Assembly (NCBI RefSeq): GCF_964656455.1
Contig: NC_135713.1
Coordinates: 193,806,187 to 193,870,186, forward strand
Direction: 5' to 3'
Length of the DNA: 64,000 nt
DNA from: Halichoerus grypus
Lineage: Eukaryota; Chordata; Mammalia; Carnivora; Phocidae
This document shows positions 37,401 to 49,104 of the stretch, in pieces (the first letter of the stretch is position 1; each line of letters opens with the position of its first letter). The position numbers and the translations under genes are program-made. Under the pieces are notes generated by a model. That model saw only the letters and a list, made by a program, of their open reading frames with translations. It ran no database searches and was not told the DNA's origin.

Positions 37401-37624
37401 AAAATCATAGGAGAAAATACATTTGCATTACTGTACTTATCAAAAAAATCCACATGTAAGTGGACCTGTGCAGTTCAAAGCCCTGTTATTCCAGGGTCAA
37501 CTGTATATGCTAACAATGAAAGATGTCTCCATGTGTGTTGATAGATAAAAATAGCAGGTGGCAGAATATTGAGTTTGATTCTTTAAATGTTTAAAATTAC
37601 ATTGCTAACATAATTATATGTGGT

Positions 37625-37766
37625 TTTTTATGAGGGCGAGGAGGGGCAGAGGGAGAATCTTGAGCAGGCTCCATGCCCAGCGTGAGCCCAGTGCAGGGCT
37701 TGATCTCATGACCTGAGCTGAAATCAAGAGTTGGTCGCTTAACCAACTGAGCCACCCACGTGCCCC
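37625..37766 (-). mobile_element. SINEC, truncated, older
   Basis: GGGGCAGAGGGAGAATCTTG to CTGAGCCACCCACGTGCCCC; it lacks its A/T tail. Confidence 0.86.
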
Positions 37767-37989
37767 AGTTTTGTATGTTTTAACATAGGAAATTTGATTT
37801 CTTTTTCTTTTTTTATTGAAGTATACTTAACATACAGGAAGTTTGATTTTTTTAAATTAAAAGTTAATTTTCTAAATTGTAAAATAGTACATAGATATGG
37901 CCCACAAAAAATTAAAGTGATGGAGAAGAGTGAAAGGGAAAGTCTTTTCCTTTGCACCTGTCAGAGATGTAACCACTGTCCACAGTTTT

Positions 37990-38767
37990 AGATTTTCTAC
38001 TGATTTACCATTTTAACTTCAAATAATGTAACTCTTATTTAATTAACTTTAAACAAGATCTCTCTGCTCCCCATTATAGGAGATGAGTTTAACATATTCA
38101 AACTATCACCCAGCTGCTTTCTCATCTTTCAGTTTTTTAGTTATTGTCACACTATATGTGTGTGATATTGGGTTTTTTCCTTTTAACTGTATATTTTATT
38201 TTAGCTAATTTTCTGTTTTATAAATTATTCTAAAACTTGAAAACACGTAAGGAACATTTATAATACTATGGTGGTTTCATTATTAGGCAAAGCAAAACCA
38301 AGTGATCTTACTGGATTCACAAAAAAAACCATCCTCGTTGTTGATTAAATTTGATCCATTGAGACAATTCTAGTTGTCAGGGGCTTTTGGATCTTCTTCT
38401 TTTTTTTTTTTTTAATGTCAGGTTTATTATTTCCTTGAAAGCTACATCTTTTAACATTATATATGTTCTTAAAAGCTTTGATTTTTAAAAATGTACTTTT
38501 GTATTGAGTATTTTAAAGTACATTTCAGAAATCCTGACCCTGCTATCTCTGAATAACTTAACAGGCATTTTCTAAGAAATATTAACATTTTCCTAGATTG
38601 TTGAATTAACGTTATCACATTTACCTTTTATTGGTGTCTGTTCTTATGTAAAATAGAACTTTCCTCTCATCATCTGGCCCTATTTGGCTACACTGACATA
38701 GAGTTCCTCTAGAAAGGCAGGTTAAATGCTTAGTTCTTACCTTTTAATTACCAATTTTAATTTTTTG
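37990..38767. other. TLK2: TLK2 intron without recognised features
   Basis: AT-rich sequence with a T-run at 38400-38413. A weak antisense L1-end theme (TTATTGAAGTATACTTAACA) lies just before, near 37815. Confidence 0.4.
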
Positions 38768-38779
38768 AATAAAATTTTA

Positions 38780-38965
38780 GGTTTTTTTTTTTTTTAGATT
38801 TTATTTATTTGAGAGAGAGAGAGCATGAGAGGGGGGAGGGTCAGAGGGAGAAGCAGACTCCCCGCTGAGCAGGGAGCCCGATGGGGGACACTATCCTGGG
38901 ACTCCAGGATCATGACCTGAGCCGAAGGCAGTCGCTTAACCAACTGAGCCACCCAGGCGCCCCTA
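38780..38965 (-). mobile_element. SINEC
   Basis: Reverse-complement copy; duplications AATAAAATTTTA at 38768-38779 and 38966-38977. Confidence 0.94.
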
Positions 38966-39009
38966 AATAAAATTTTAATTTTTAAAGAAAGGAGTAGTAG
39001 CTGTATGAA

Positions 39010-40746
39010 ATGGTGACAAATAACTTCCTCTTCTTTGATTATTATTCCGGCCTCGTGGGTTTTCATGGGTGTGTATCCAAAGGTATAATCAGTCCTCCTG
39101 GTGTTCAGTGGGTCACAGCCTTTTTTACCCTTTCATCAGTTGATGAACGTTTGTGTTGTTTCCACTTTTTGGCTATTATGAATAATACTGCTGTGAACAT
39201 TCATGTCCAAGTTTTTGTATAGGCATATATTGTCATTCTTTTAGGTATATACTGAAGAGTGGGGTTGTTGGGTCATATGGTAACTATTTCTGAGGAACTG
39301 CCAAACTGTTTTTCAGAGCGGGTGTACCATTTTACACACCCAGCAGCAGTGTGTCACGTCCTTGTCAATGCTTGTTGTTGTCTGTTGTTTCGATTCTAGC
39401 CATCCTAGTCGGTGTGAAGTGACATCTCATTGTGGTTTTGATTTGCATTTCCTGAATACTAACGATATTGAGCATTTTTTTCATTTGCTTATGGCCATGT
39501 GTATATCTTCTTTGGAAAAATGTCTATATAAATCCTTTGCCCATTTTTAAATTGGGTTGTCTTTCATTGTTGAGTTGTAAGGGTTTGATTTTAATTTTGA
39601 AGAAGTCCAGTTTATCTATTTTTTCTTTTGTTACTTACGCTTTTAGTGTTGTAGCTAAGAAGGCTTTACCTAACATAAGGTCATGAAACTCTCCTCCTGT
39701 ACTCTCTTCTCAATGTCCTTTTAGCCCTTATATTTAGGTCTGTGATCCATTTTGTATTACTTTTTTATGTATGGTATCAGGAGTGGGGTCCAACTTTATT
39801 CTTTTGCATGTGGATATCCAGTTGTCCCAGCACCATTGGTGTGAAAAGACTCTTCTTTCTCCATTGAATTGTCTTGGCACCCTTGTCAGAAATCAGTTGA
39901 CCATAAATGTAAGGGGTTTATTTCTGGACTCTCAGTTCTCCTCTATCGATCTGTAAGCCTATGCTTATTATGTCAATATCTCGTAGCTTTGTAGTAATTA
40001 AGTTTTGAAATCAGGCAATGTAATTCCTTCAACTTTGTTCTTTTTCAGGATTGTTTTGGCTGTGGGATCTCTTGCATTTCCGTAAGAATTTTAGGATCAG
40101 CTTTTCAGTTTCTACAAACAAACCACCTGGGATTTATAGCAGTTATGCTGAATCTATTGATCAATTTCGGGAGTATTGCCCTCTTAAGTCTTTCATCCCA
40201 TGAACATGAGATAACTGTCCATTTATTTAGGTCCCTTTGTTTTCTTTTAATAATGTTTGCAGTTCTCAGTGTATAGATGTTACCCTTTTGTTAAAATTAT
40301 TTCTAAGTATTTATTCTTTTTGATGCTATTGCAAATACAAGTTTTCTTAAATTTATTATATTTTCAGATTGCCCATTGCTAGAGAAATAGAGTTAATTTT
40401 TATATATTGGTCTTACATCCTGCAATCTTGTTGAGCTTGTGTTTTAGTTCTAATAATTTTAATGTAGGATTTTCTGTATATAGCATGATGTCTTCTGCAA
40501 GTAGAGATAGTTTTACTTCTTCTTTTCCAATCTGGATGACTTTTATTTTCTTGCCTCATTGCCCTCTAATACAATGTTGAATAGAAGTGGTTCAAGTGGA
40601 CATCCTGTCTTGTCTTGTTCTTGATCGTAGGGGGAAAGCACATGATCTTTGACAGTGTTATGTTAGCTGTATGTTTTTTCAGAGATGCCTTTTTGGGGGT
40701 TGAAAAAGTTCCCTTCTATTCTGAGTTTGTTGAGTATCTTTATCAT
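39010..40746 (-). mobile_element. Old L1, antisense, long
   Basis: ATCAGTTGATGAACGTTTGT, TTTGATTTGCATTTCCTGAA, TGGATATCCAGTTGTCCCAG, AGGATTGTTTTGGCTGTGGG and TCTTGTTCTTGATCGTAGGG run continuously as antisense L1 ORF2. A sense L1 is inserted at its right end, and the antisense copy then resumes. Confidence 0.88.
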
Positions 40747-40751
40747 TAAAG

Positions 40752-41605
40752 AGTGCTGGATCAGGGAAATACAAATCAAAACCACAATGAGATACCACCT
40801 CACACCAGTCAGAATGGCTAAAATTAACAAGTCAGGAAATGATAGATATTGGCGAGGATGTGGAGAAAGGGGAACCATCTTGCACTGTTGGTGGGAATGC
40901 AAGCTGGGACAGCCACTCTGGAAAACAGTATGGAGGTTCCTCAAAAAGTTGAAAAAAGAGCTACCCAATGACCCAGCAATTACACTACTAGGGATTTACC
41001 CCAAAGATACAAATGTAGTGATCTGAAGGGGCTCCTGCACCCCAGTGTTTATAGCAACAATGTGCACAATAGCCAAACTATGGAAAGAGCCCAGATGTCC
41101 ATTGAGAGATGAATGGATTAAGAAAATGTGGTGCGTGTGTGTGTGTGTGTGTGTGTGTATAGATGTGGTATATATACATACACATACAAACATACAATGG
41201 AATATTACTCAGCCATCAAAAAAAAAAGAAATCTTGCCATTTGCAAGGACGTGGATGGAACTAGAAGGTATTATACTGAGCAAAATAAGAGAAAAACAAT
41301 TATATGATTTCACTCATACGGAATTTAAGAAACAAAACAGAGGAGCATAGGGGAAGGGAGAGAAAAATAAAACAAGATGAAATCAGAGAGGGAGACAAAC
41401 CATAAGAGACTCTTAATCATAGGAAATAAACTGAGGGTTGCTGGAGGGGAACGGGTTGGGGGAATGGGGTAACTGGGTGATGGACATTAAGGAGGGCACG
41501 AGATGTAATGAGCACTGGGTGTTATATAAGACTGATGAATCACTGAACTCTGCCTCTGAAACTAATAATATACTATGTGTCAATTGAATTTAAATTTAAA
41601 AAAAT
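40752..41605 (+). mobile_element. Young carnivore L1 3' end, sense, 5'-truncated
   Basis: The C-terminal ORF2 text can be read ([20 protein letters not shown] in frame near 40883), then a stop, then more ORF2-like codons after 41045, then the L1 3' UTR and an A-rich end at 41600. AGAGTGCTGG before and GAGTGTGCTGG after are probable target duplications. The frame is broken, so it cannot make an active reverse transcriptase. Confidence 0.9.
41135..41158. repeat. (GT)n microsatellite inside the L1
   Basis: Twelve GT units, followed by TATAGATGTGGTATATATAC. Confidence 0.95.
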
Positions 41606-41615
41606 GAGAGTGTGC

Positions 41616-42860
41616 TGGGTGCTTTTTCTGTATCAGTTGAGATAATCATGTGGTATCTTTTTGTTCTTGAAGTCTCTCCACTACTTTTTTCTCCATTAAT
41701 GCTGCTTGTTCTGTAGTAGGCTTTTTTACTCTTAAAACATACCTTTTTACCTCAGAAATTTTTATTTTACTGTTCCTTGATTATTTCTTTCTTTGTTCTT
41801 TTCCTCTGGAAAGTCTAATAGATTGTTTTGGAACCTCTGTGTTGTTCATGTTTCTTTTCTTTCCTGCTTTGACTTTCTGTTTTATCTTCTGAGAGATTTT
41901 CTTGACATTGTCTTCCAGATGACTGATTCTGTATTCAACTATGTTCATTTTATTATTTAGCTAATCTATTCAGTTTTCAAATTTTTGATAATCTATTTTG
42001 TTAAGTTTATTTTTCATGTTCTTTGCTGTTTTATCATTTTTATAGCTGTAGTATCCTTTGGCCCTCTTTGAACTTTTTAGTTTTAAAGTTGTTTTTATTG
42101 AATTATCTGTTTTCTCTTGGATCTTTTATCTTTTCATTGTTGGATCTTCCCTTTTGTGCTGTTGGTTTCTTGAAAATGTGTGTTTGGGGACGCCTGGGTG
42201 GCTCAGTCAGTTAAGCGTCTGCCTTCAGCTCAGGTCATGATCCCAGGGTCCTGGGATTGAGTCCTGCATTGGGCTCCTTGCTCAGCGGGGAGCCTGCTTC
42301 TTCCTCTCCCTCTGCCTGCTACTCTGCCTGCTTGTGCTTTCTCTCTCTCTCTCTGACAAATAAATAAAATCTTTTTTAAAAAAAGAAAATGTGTGTTTGG
42401 CTTTAGTTGAATGAATTAGGGTGGTTAATAGAGGTTGTTGGCATGTCTTTTCCTGTCCAAGTGGCATAGTGCTGCTTCCCAAGTAGTGGGAGGGCTGACT
42501 GTGAGCTCTGAGTGTCCGGTAAACTTTGGGCAGAAAGACCAGCTCTTCTACAAATGTCAAAATAAGGAGGGCTTTGTTTTGATGAGTAAACTCTTTTACT
42601 CTTTAAGTACATTCCATTTCTTTCTCCATTGTATCAGTTGTGGAAGGTGGGGGTACTGTACTTTCTTTGCTTTTTTCCTCAAGCCACAGTATTCATACCA
42701 GGAGTCATCCCTCCCACTTTTGTTTCATTTTTAAATATTTACTTTTTTTTTTCAGCTTTATTTAAGACATCTGTTCTTGTGCTTTGTCCTGGGGTCAGAA
42801 GTGGTAGTATCCATGCCCCTCAGTATGCAAGGGGGGATCAAGGGGACCTTTACTGGACCT
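41616..42860 (-). mobile_element. Old L1, antisense, continuation
   Basis: GCTTTTTCTGTATCAGTTGA and GATAATCATGTGGTATCTTT continue the antisense ORF2 interrupted at 40747. Beyond about 41720 the L1 identity becomes less sure (L1M-type, low identity). Confidence 0.6.
42188..42384 (+). mobile_element. SINEC, young
   Basis: Perfect 16-bp duplications GAAAATGTGTGTTTGG at 42172-42187 and 42385-42400. Tail AAATAAATAAAATC. Confidence 0.95.
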
Positions 42861-43141
42861 TATAGGTTTTAAATTGTGTGGTAATTGTCACATATGTACT
42901 CCTGATTTTTGCAAATGTAAGTCTCAGTATAAAAGCTTTTCAGGAACTCCCTTGAAAAGGCCCAGCCTGTTTCACTGTTGATGTTTTGAGCTATGAATTT
43001 CTTTATTTCACTTTTTCTGTCAATTTGAAGCCAACTACTTTTGAATGTTTCTTAAAATTTTAAATTTTAAAATATTTCTGATCCATGACTCTGTCTTGTT
43101 TCTTAGTGCTATTATGATTTCATTTTAAAAATATCTTTGCA

Positions 43142-43268
43142 GGGGCACCTGGGTAGCTCAGTCGTTAAGCGTCTGCCTTCGGCTCAGGTCATAATCCCAG
43201 GGTCCTGGGATTATGAGTTGGATCATCAAGAGTTGGATGCTTGACGGACTGAGCCACCCAGGTGCCCC
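43142..43268. mobile_element. Palindromic SINEC (two opposed heads, no tails)
   Basis: A plus-strand SINE head (43142-43213, GGGGCACCTGGGTAGCTCAG onward) runs into a minus-strand head ending CTGAGCCACCCAGGTGCCCC at 43268. The outer 22 bp pair with one mismatch. In the centre CATAATCCCAGG and CCTGGGATTATG are exact inverted repeats separated by GT. No CT-rich body or AATAAA tail is present. Confidence 0.88.
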
Positions 43269-43465
43269 AGTCATGTGCTTATTGGCTCTTATTATAATTA
43301 TAGTTCTAACAGTCATATTTGTTTAGAAATACACTTTAAAAGAAGAGGATTGTAAGAGCAATCTAATGATAACTGAAGGAGATAATGCTCCTATACTTCA
43401 GTATAACACTTGAGGTTCATAATGATGACCCTTATTAACTATTAAGAGAAAAAAAAAAAAAGCTT

Positions 43466-43659
43466 GGGGCACCTGGGTGGCTCAGTTGGTGAAGCGTCTG
43501 CCTTCGGCTCAGGTCATGATCCCAGGGTCCTGGGATCGAGCCCCTCATCAGGCTCCCTGCTCCGCGGGAAGCCTGCTTCTCCCTCTCCCACTCCCCCTGC
43601 TTGTGTTCCCTCTCTCGCTGTGTCTCTCTCTGTCAAATAAAGAAATAAAATCTTAAAAA
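43466..43659 (+). mobile_element. SINEC
   Basis: GGGGCACCTGGGTGGCTCAG head; AAAAAAAAAAGCTT before and after. Confidence 0.94.
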
Positions 43660-43704
43660 AAAAAAAAAAGCTTTGCTGCATCATAGGAAGAGTGAAGAAC
43701 ATTT

Positions 43705-43785
43705 TCAGTTATTTGGACTTCGCTGCAGCTCTAATCACAGCTCTAGCACTTACAGGCTGTGCATGTTGCTCGACCTCTTTGAGAC
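43705..43785 (+). mobile_element. MIR fragment
   Basis: ACAGCTCTAGCACTTACAGG and CTGTGCATGTTGCTCGACCT follow sense MIR. Confidence 0.6.
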
Positions 43786-43799
43786 TGATTTCACATTTT

Positions 43800-44425
43800 T
43801 TACTTCTTTGACACCCACATCAGTCTTCTCCCTTCCCCTTGTGTTCACCTATGTATTCTCTCCCAGGAATGATCTGATCATCTGCTCTCCTGGACTGCTT
43901 ATTTCCTTCAAATCTTAACCCTGATACCACTTTCCCAAGGAATTCATCCCTGACTCTAGATTAGATTATGTGCCCTGTTGTATACTTTTATAGCACTTAT
44001 CCCAGTTGGAATTTTGTGTTTATTATATGATTATTTAACAGCTTCTTTCAATAAATATTTACTGAGTGCTTAATAAATCTTTTCCAGGGGGTGCCTGTGT
44101 GGCTCAGTTTGTTAAGCGACTGCCTTCAGCTCGGGTCATGATCCTGGAGTCCCTGGATCAAGTCCCACATTGGGCTCCCTGCTCGGCAGGGAGTCTGCTT
44201 CTCCCTCTGACCCTAACCCCTCTCATGTGCTCTCTCATTCTCTCTCAAATAAATAAATAAAATCTTAAAAAAAAAAAAATCTTTTCCAGGATTGTAAGCT
44301 TTATTAAGGCAGAATAATGACTGGGCCTGTGGGTTTTATGTCTGTTTTACTTGGTCATTGTGTCCCTAACACCCAACATAGCGCTCAGACATAGGGAGTG
44401 AGCAGTTGTTGAATGAATAAATACA
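43800..44425 (+). mobile_element. L2 3' region, split by a SINE
   Basis: AAGGAATTCATCCCTGACTC, GTATACTTTTATAGCACTTA, AATAAATATTTACTGAGTGC, then after the SINE AACACCCAACATAGCGCTCA and GTTGTTGAATGAATAAATA, the L2 terminus. Confidence 0.7.
44089..44276 (+). mobile_element. SINEC inside the L2
   Basis: Perfect 14-bp duplications AAATCTTTTCCAGG at 44075-44088 and 44277-44290. Confidence 0.95.
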
Positions 44426-44599
44426 GATGGAGATAATACTGCCTACCCTACTTACAAGGCTGTTGTGAGCCTTCAGAATGATTATGTGTATGAAGTGCTT
44501 ATTAGCTTGCTTGTGGCCTGGTTGGGACAGTATCCCTAATTGTTAATGGGAGCTAGTCGGTCTGCTGTGGCTCGTGGGAGTGGTTCTTGTGGATACAGG

Positions 44600-44800
44600 T
44601 AGCCCTTAATTCATGCTCTCCCATTTACTAGCTCTCTGACCCTGCAGAGGTGCTTAATATCTCTGATTTGCATTTTCTTTATAAATGGAAATAATAATAA
44701 CTTTTATAGGGTTTTGTAAGGATTGGCCTGTGACCATCACAGTGAAGCAGTTAGCGGACAGTAGTTACTCAGTAGGTAGTGGGCATAGCATTGGTCCAAT
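44600..44800 (+). mobile_element. MIR
   Basis: CCATTTACTAGCTCTCTGAC, ATTTTCTTTATAAATGGAAA, TAATAATAACTTTTATAGGG and TACTCAGTAGGTAG follow sense MIR. Confidence 0.7.
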
Positions 44801-44820
44801 GTTAATGAATAAGAGAAATA

Positions 44821-45017
44821 GGGCACCTGGGTGGCTCAGTTGGTTAAGCGACTGCCTTCGGTTCGGGTCGTGGTCCCGGAGTCCTGGGATCAAGTCCCAC
44901 ATCGGGCTCCCAGCTCAGCGGGGAGCCTGCTTCTCCCTCTGACCCTCTACCCCTCATGCTGTTTCTCACTCTCTCTCTCTCTCTCAAATAAATAAATAAA
45001 TAAAATCTTTTTAAAAA
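44821..45017 (+). mobile_element. SINEC
   Basis: Duplications AATAAGAGAAATA at 44808-44820 and 45018-45030. Confidence 0.95.
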
Positions 45018-45216
45018 AATAAGAGAAATAGTTAAGGAATATATAGAAAGTATCAGAAAATTCACATATGTGGAAACACTACATTCTCTGATAGATGGTA
45101 ACAGTAGATGTATTGCCATTAGCCCATAATCCTCAGAATATCCAGTATTTCCTAATTATGTCTGTGATGGGTTGTATCATGTTAAGTTTAGTCTTGTTTT
45201 TAAGAGGACTTTGGGG

Positions 45217-45412
45217 GTGGTACGCCTGGGTGGAACAGTCAGTTAAGTGTCTGACGTCGGCTCAGGTCATGATCTTGGGGTCCTGGGATCAAGCCCCACA
45301 TCTGGTTCTGCATTCAGCAGGGAGTCTGCTTGTCCCTCTCCCTCTCCCTCTGCCCCGTGCACCGCCCCCCCCCCCGCCATCATTCTCTCTCTCTCAAATA
45401 AAATCTTAAAAA
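45217..45412 (+). mobile_element. SINEC with C-run
   Basis: TACGCCTGGGTGGAACAGTC head (altered), a C13 run near 45365 and tail CAAATAAAATCTTAAAAAAG. Confidence 0.9.
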
Positions 45413-45966
45413 AGTAAAAGAACTTTTGGGAGTATGATTATATATTCCTAAATAGTTGAATTCTTTTGAGACTGAAGCCTTCCAAATTTTAAGATGCCTT
45501 AGAATGCCCTATCACTTGTGTATAAAAGTTATGATCATCCAAGTGACAGTGTTGGAAATCATCCTGGATTTTTGGACGACTGTGTGTTCATGGATAATGT
45601 GTGTGGATTTAGAAGATTATTCTGAATAGTAGTTCACAGTTCTTTCTGCCCAGAGTCCCAGGCATCCCCTGGGCATTGGATGCTTCACCAGCCTTTTCTG
45701 ACAAAGGCATGTTGCCATATAAGTGAAAAAGACATGTTATTACAGGAATAACTTTTAATTTTCTTTAATTTACATATTTAAAAATTCGTTTGGGCACACT
45801 TGATACTTCAGACTATTTACAGGGACATGATCCATGCTATCATGTTAAACCTTGCTTCTCATTTAAATTGTTTTACTTTCATCTTGGCTATATGGCCCTG
45901 ACTTCTGACTTTCATCAGAAGGAGTTTGTTTTATATAATTGTTTGCATTCATACAAGCGTTTGTGG

Positions 45967-46085
45967 AGGGGGATGCTTGGCTGGCTCAGTTGGTGGAACA
46001 TGTGACTCTTGATCCCAGGTTTGTGAGTTTGAGCCCCACATTGGGTATAGAGATTACTTTAAAAAAAAATAAAAAATCTAAAAAA
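45967..46085 (+). mobile_element. Old SINEC upstream of a TLK2 exon
   Basis: GGGGATGCTTGGCTGGCTCA to GGGTATAGAGATTAC and an A-rich tail. It ends 75 bp before the exon at 46161. Confidence 0.83.
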
Positions 46086-46160
46086 CAAAGTGAAACAGCA
46101 AATGTCTATGGAGAAAGATGCAAAACTTTCTAGTGATTGGTTGATATACCTTTATTACAG

Positions 46161-46256
46161 GCTCAGCAAAACAGTCCCTCCTCTACGGGATCTGGCAACA
46201 CAGAGCATTCCGGCAGCTCCCAAAAACAGATCTCCATCCAGCACAGACAGACCCAG
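46161..46256 (+). CDS. TLK2: TLK2 coding exon 6 in window (96 bp)
   Basis: The exon encodes 32 residues from [20 protein letters not shown] to [12 protein letters not shown], a Ser/Gln-rich polar segment before the coiled coils. The acceptor is CTTTATTACAG and the donor is CAG|GTAGGT. Human has Cys where this copy has Gly in EHSGSS, as I remember; that would be a single TGC/GGC difference. Both borders are phase 0. The intron before it is the largest complete one in the window (13.8 kb) and is dense in repeats. Confidence 0.95.
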
Positions 46257-46494
46257 GTAGGTTGGTGACCAATATACAGAGGAAAAGATGTGCTTAGGAA
46301 TAAATGCTAACCACATATAAAATCTGTGAGTCCTCTCTTTGTCTTTCCTTTATTTCTCCGACCTTACCTGATTATTTGTGTGTATTTTACTCAGAACTTG
46401 TATTTTGAGTATTAAAGTCTTTTGGAAGGTGCTTTAACTTTTTGAGGTGTTTCTTTACCATTCTGGTGTGTTGCAGAGAAATGCTTATACTGTA

Positions 46495-46715
46495 GCATGG
46501 TATTGAAAAAGCACTTACTTTGGAGACCTCTAGGCCTGGGTTCAAATCCTGGCTCTACAACTTACACTATCTTTTTGGGCCTCAGTTCTTGAATACAAAA
46601 CATCTGTAAAATGTGGTTGATTCTAGTTCTCTCAGACAATGTATGCAAAATGCTTATTAGGGCAAGCCTTTTAATACACTTCAGTGAATGTTAATTCCCT
46701 ACTTTATGAAAGTAG
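46495..46715 (+). mobile_element. MIR
   Basis: CTGGGTTCAAATCCTGGCTC, TACAACTTACACTATCTTTT and AAAACATCTGTAAAATGTGG match the MIR core well in sense orientation. Confidence 0.8.
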
Positions 46716-47468
46716 TTAATTTATTCCTTGTACCTGCTTATTTGACAAGACCTAACTAGACTCCTTTAACATGTGGCACACGAACATAATTTCCTCCGTA
46801 AAGAGTTTTCAGAAACTCTTTTTAATTTAGGGAATGTTGTGAACGTTCAAAGTTAGTATCTGAAAAGGATAGTGGATACATCCTCCATTCTGTAGTGTTG
46901 AGCTAGCCAAATAAGTACACTGTGTTTTCTTGAAGCCTCTTGGCAGTGTGTTACCTTCAAGACAAGATGCTTGGCAATTTAAGAGAATTTCTTAAATCTT
47001 AAGAGCTATACAGTCTTCAGGAGTAGATTTTAATTTTATTTGAATGAGCAGCTTTTGGACAGTTGAACCAGACTTTTGATTCAGAAAACTTCATTTCTCC
47101 CCTTCTGATTGTTCTTTGTTTCCACTAGGTGGCATGTTAGTTCTTTAGAGATTTAGGTCCTCTCTCCTCTGAACTCCTTTTCTATTCACAGTTAGTTTCA
47201 TTTCTAGAGTAGTATGTTTCTGTATTGCTCAATGCACAATCATTTGAGAATTCATATATTTGATACCAGAGTTAACATGTGTTTGAAGTGCAGGTGTAGC
47301 AAAATATAAGGCTTAAAGAATGGGTTGAGAAAAGCAGATTTAATTTCTTTAGCCATGTGATTCCAGGCTGTGTTAGCAAGTGCTTTTTTTCCCCAGAAAA
47401 GTAATGAGAAAAGTATGATGACATGTAATATTTTGAGACTCATCTTAATTTGTTTTCTCTTTGTATAG
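46716..47468. other. TLK2: TLK2 intron without recognised features
   Basis: Apparently single-copy. A 140-codon frame on the minus strand across 47252-47674 overlaps the exon on the other strand and has no family likeness. Confidence 0.45.
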
Positions 47469-47579
<111 letters not shown>

Positions 47580-47939
47580 TAAGAGATTTTATAACAAGCA
47601 CTGATTGATACTATGTATATTTGGATTATGCACATATCATAATTACTGTCAACCAAACAACAAATAATAAACATTTGGATATTTTCCTTTAATCTGAGGG
47701 AATCTTAGTAGGAACTAGGATCAAACCTATATTCTAAGCTTTATCTTTAAATTGGAAATCTTATGTTGTAGGATTTTAATATTTAAATATATACTAGAGA
47801 AATAGATACATGGAGTATGTGTTTCATCTGGAACTGTGAGAAACAACATAAAATACTGTTTCTATTCCAGAGAAGTTTTTGTAATTTAAAACTATTTCAT
47901 AGGTACTTTTCAGCCCTGCTTTTGCATTTTGTGTCTTTT

Positions 47940-48135
47940 TTTTTTTTTTAAGATTTTATTTATTTATTTGACAGAGACAACAGCGAGAGAGAAAACACAA
48001 GCAGGGGGAGGGGGAGAGGGAGAAGCAGGCTTCCCGCTGAGCAGGGAGCCCGATGTGGGGCTTGATTCCAGGACCCTGGGATCATGACCTGAGCTGAAGG
48101 CAGCCGCTTAACGACTGAGCCACCCAGGCACCCCA
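47940..48135 (-). mobile_element. SINEC
   Basis: Perfect 16-bp duplications GCATTTTGTGTCTTTT at 47924-47939 and 48136-48151. Confidence 0.95.
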
Positions 48136-48317
48136 GCATTTTGTGTCTTTTATATCAGTATTCGTCTAAAGGTTTTTGTGCTTACAAGAGAAACTTCAAA
48201 AATACCTAATCTGGAATTTAAAAGATACTTTTAGGAAATACACCGTGATATTTTAAAAAGATATTTTTCATATGCAATTTAGCATATTGACTGACCCCTT
48301 CTTTAAAAAACTTTGTT

Positions 48318-48520
48318 GGGGCGCCTGGGTGGCTCAGTTGTTAAGCGTCTTCCTTCGGCTCAGGTCACGATCCCAGGGTCCTGGGATCGAGCCCCGCATC
48401 GGGCTCCCTGCTCAGCGGGAAGCCTGCTTCTCCCTCTCCCACTCCCCCTGCTTGTGTTCCCTCTCTCGCTGTGTCTCTCTCTGTAAAATAAATAAAATCT
48501 TTAAAAAAAAAATTTAAAAA
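48318..48520 (+). mobile_element. SINEC
   Basis: GGGGCGCCTGGGTGGCTCAG to AAATAAATAAAATC. It faces the previous SINE head to head, about 180 bp away. Confidence 0.93.
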
Positions 48521-48659
48521 TAAAAAACCTTTTTTTTATTATAAAAGCAGTATATGCTCTTTATAAATTTAGAGAATACTGAAAAATATGACACCCATAA
48601 TTCCATTAACCAAGTAAAACATTTGGTACATTTCCTTCAGTAATTTTGAGCCATTTGTA

Positions 48660-48712
48660 GTGTGTGTATATATACACATATATAAATGCATATATAAATA
48701 AGTCTTACTGAT
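48660..48712. repeat. TG/TA-rich simple repeat
   Basis: GTGTGTGTATATATACACAT and further ATATA units form a low-complexity, partly self-complementary tract. Confidence 0.85.
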
Positions 48713-49090
48713 GTATAAATAAAATTGATTAATAATTTTATCTTCTCCAGTGATTTAGAAGGTGTAGGTTTGATCATCATTTGTACGAATGCAGTAGTTT
48801 TCCAGCTGGCTCCATGGGGCCCTGAAGGTTCTGTTGGAGGAACCTCCAGGGCTCCCATGACACAGATGGGTGGGGATCTGCAGTTTTTCTTTATTATTGG
48901 GTAAGATGGTTTGAAGAAAGGGTTTTGTTTATTAACAATAATAGTAATGTTTATTAATAAAGATAATAAAAGTTACTGTGATTATCTCCCTCCAGAAGAT
49001 TTTACCTCTAGTCTGTAATTATCAAAATCAAAATCAAAAAGTAGTGTATTTGACTCCCTCCTGTATAAAACCTGGAATTGAGCACATATC
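48713..49090. other. TLK2: TLK2 intron without recognised features
   Basis: No repeat family or exon recognised. Confidence 0.4.
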
Positions 49091-49104
49091 TAAACCATAA
49101 GCCC

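Larger units (their letters stand above)
36764..37503. mobile_element. Tigger-like DNA transposon with terminal inverted repeats, split by two SINEs
   Basis: The left end TAGCTGACCCTTGAACGACA and the right end, whose reverse complement is CAGTTGACCCTGGAATAACA, are inverted repeats. TA dinucleotides flank them, as for Tc1/mariner-type elements. Without the two SINEs the element is about 350 bp and non-coding. Confidence 0.75.

Noticed and set aside
40685..41350. Two plus-strand frames with L1 reverse-transcriptase C-terminal text
   Set aside because: They are the 5'-truncated, frame-broken end of an L1 insertion, not a functional gene. The first frame begins in the antisense L1.
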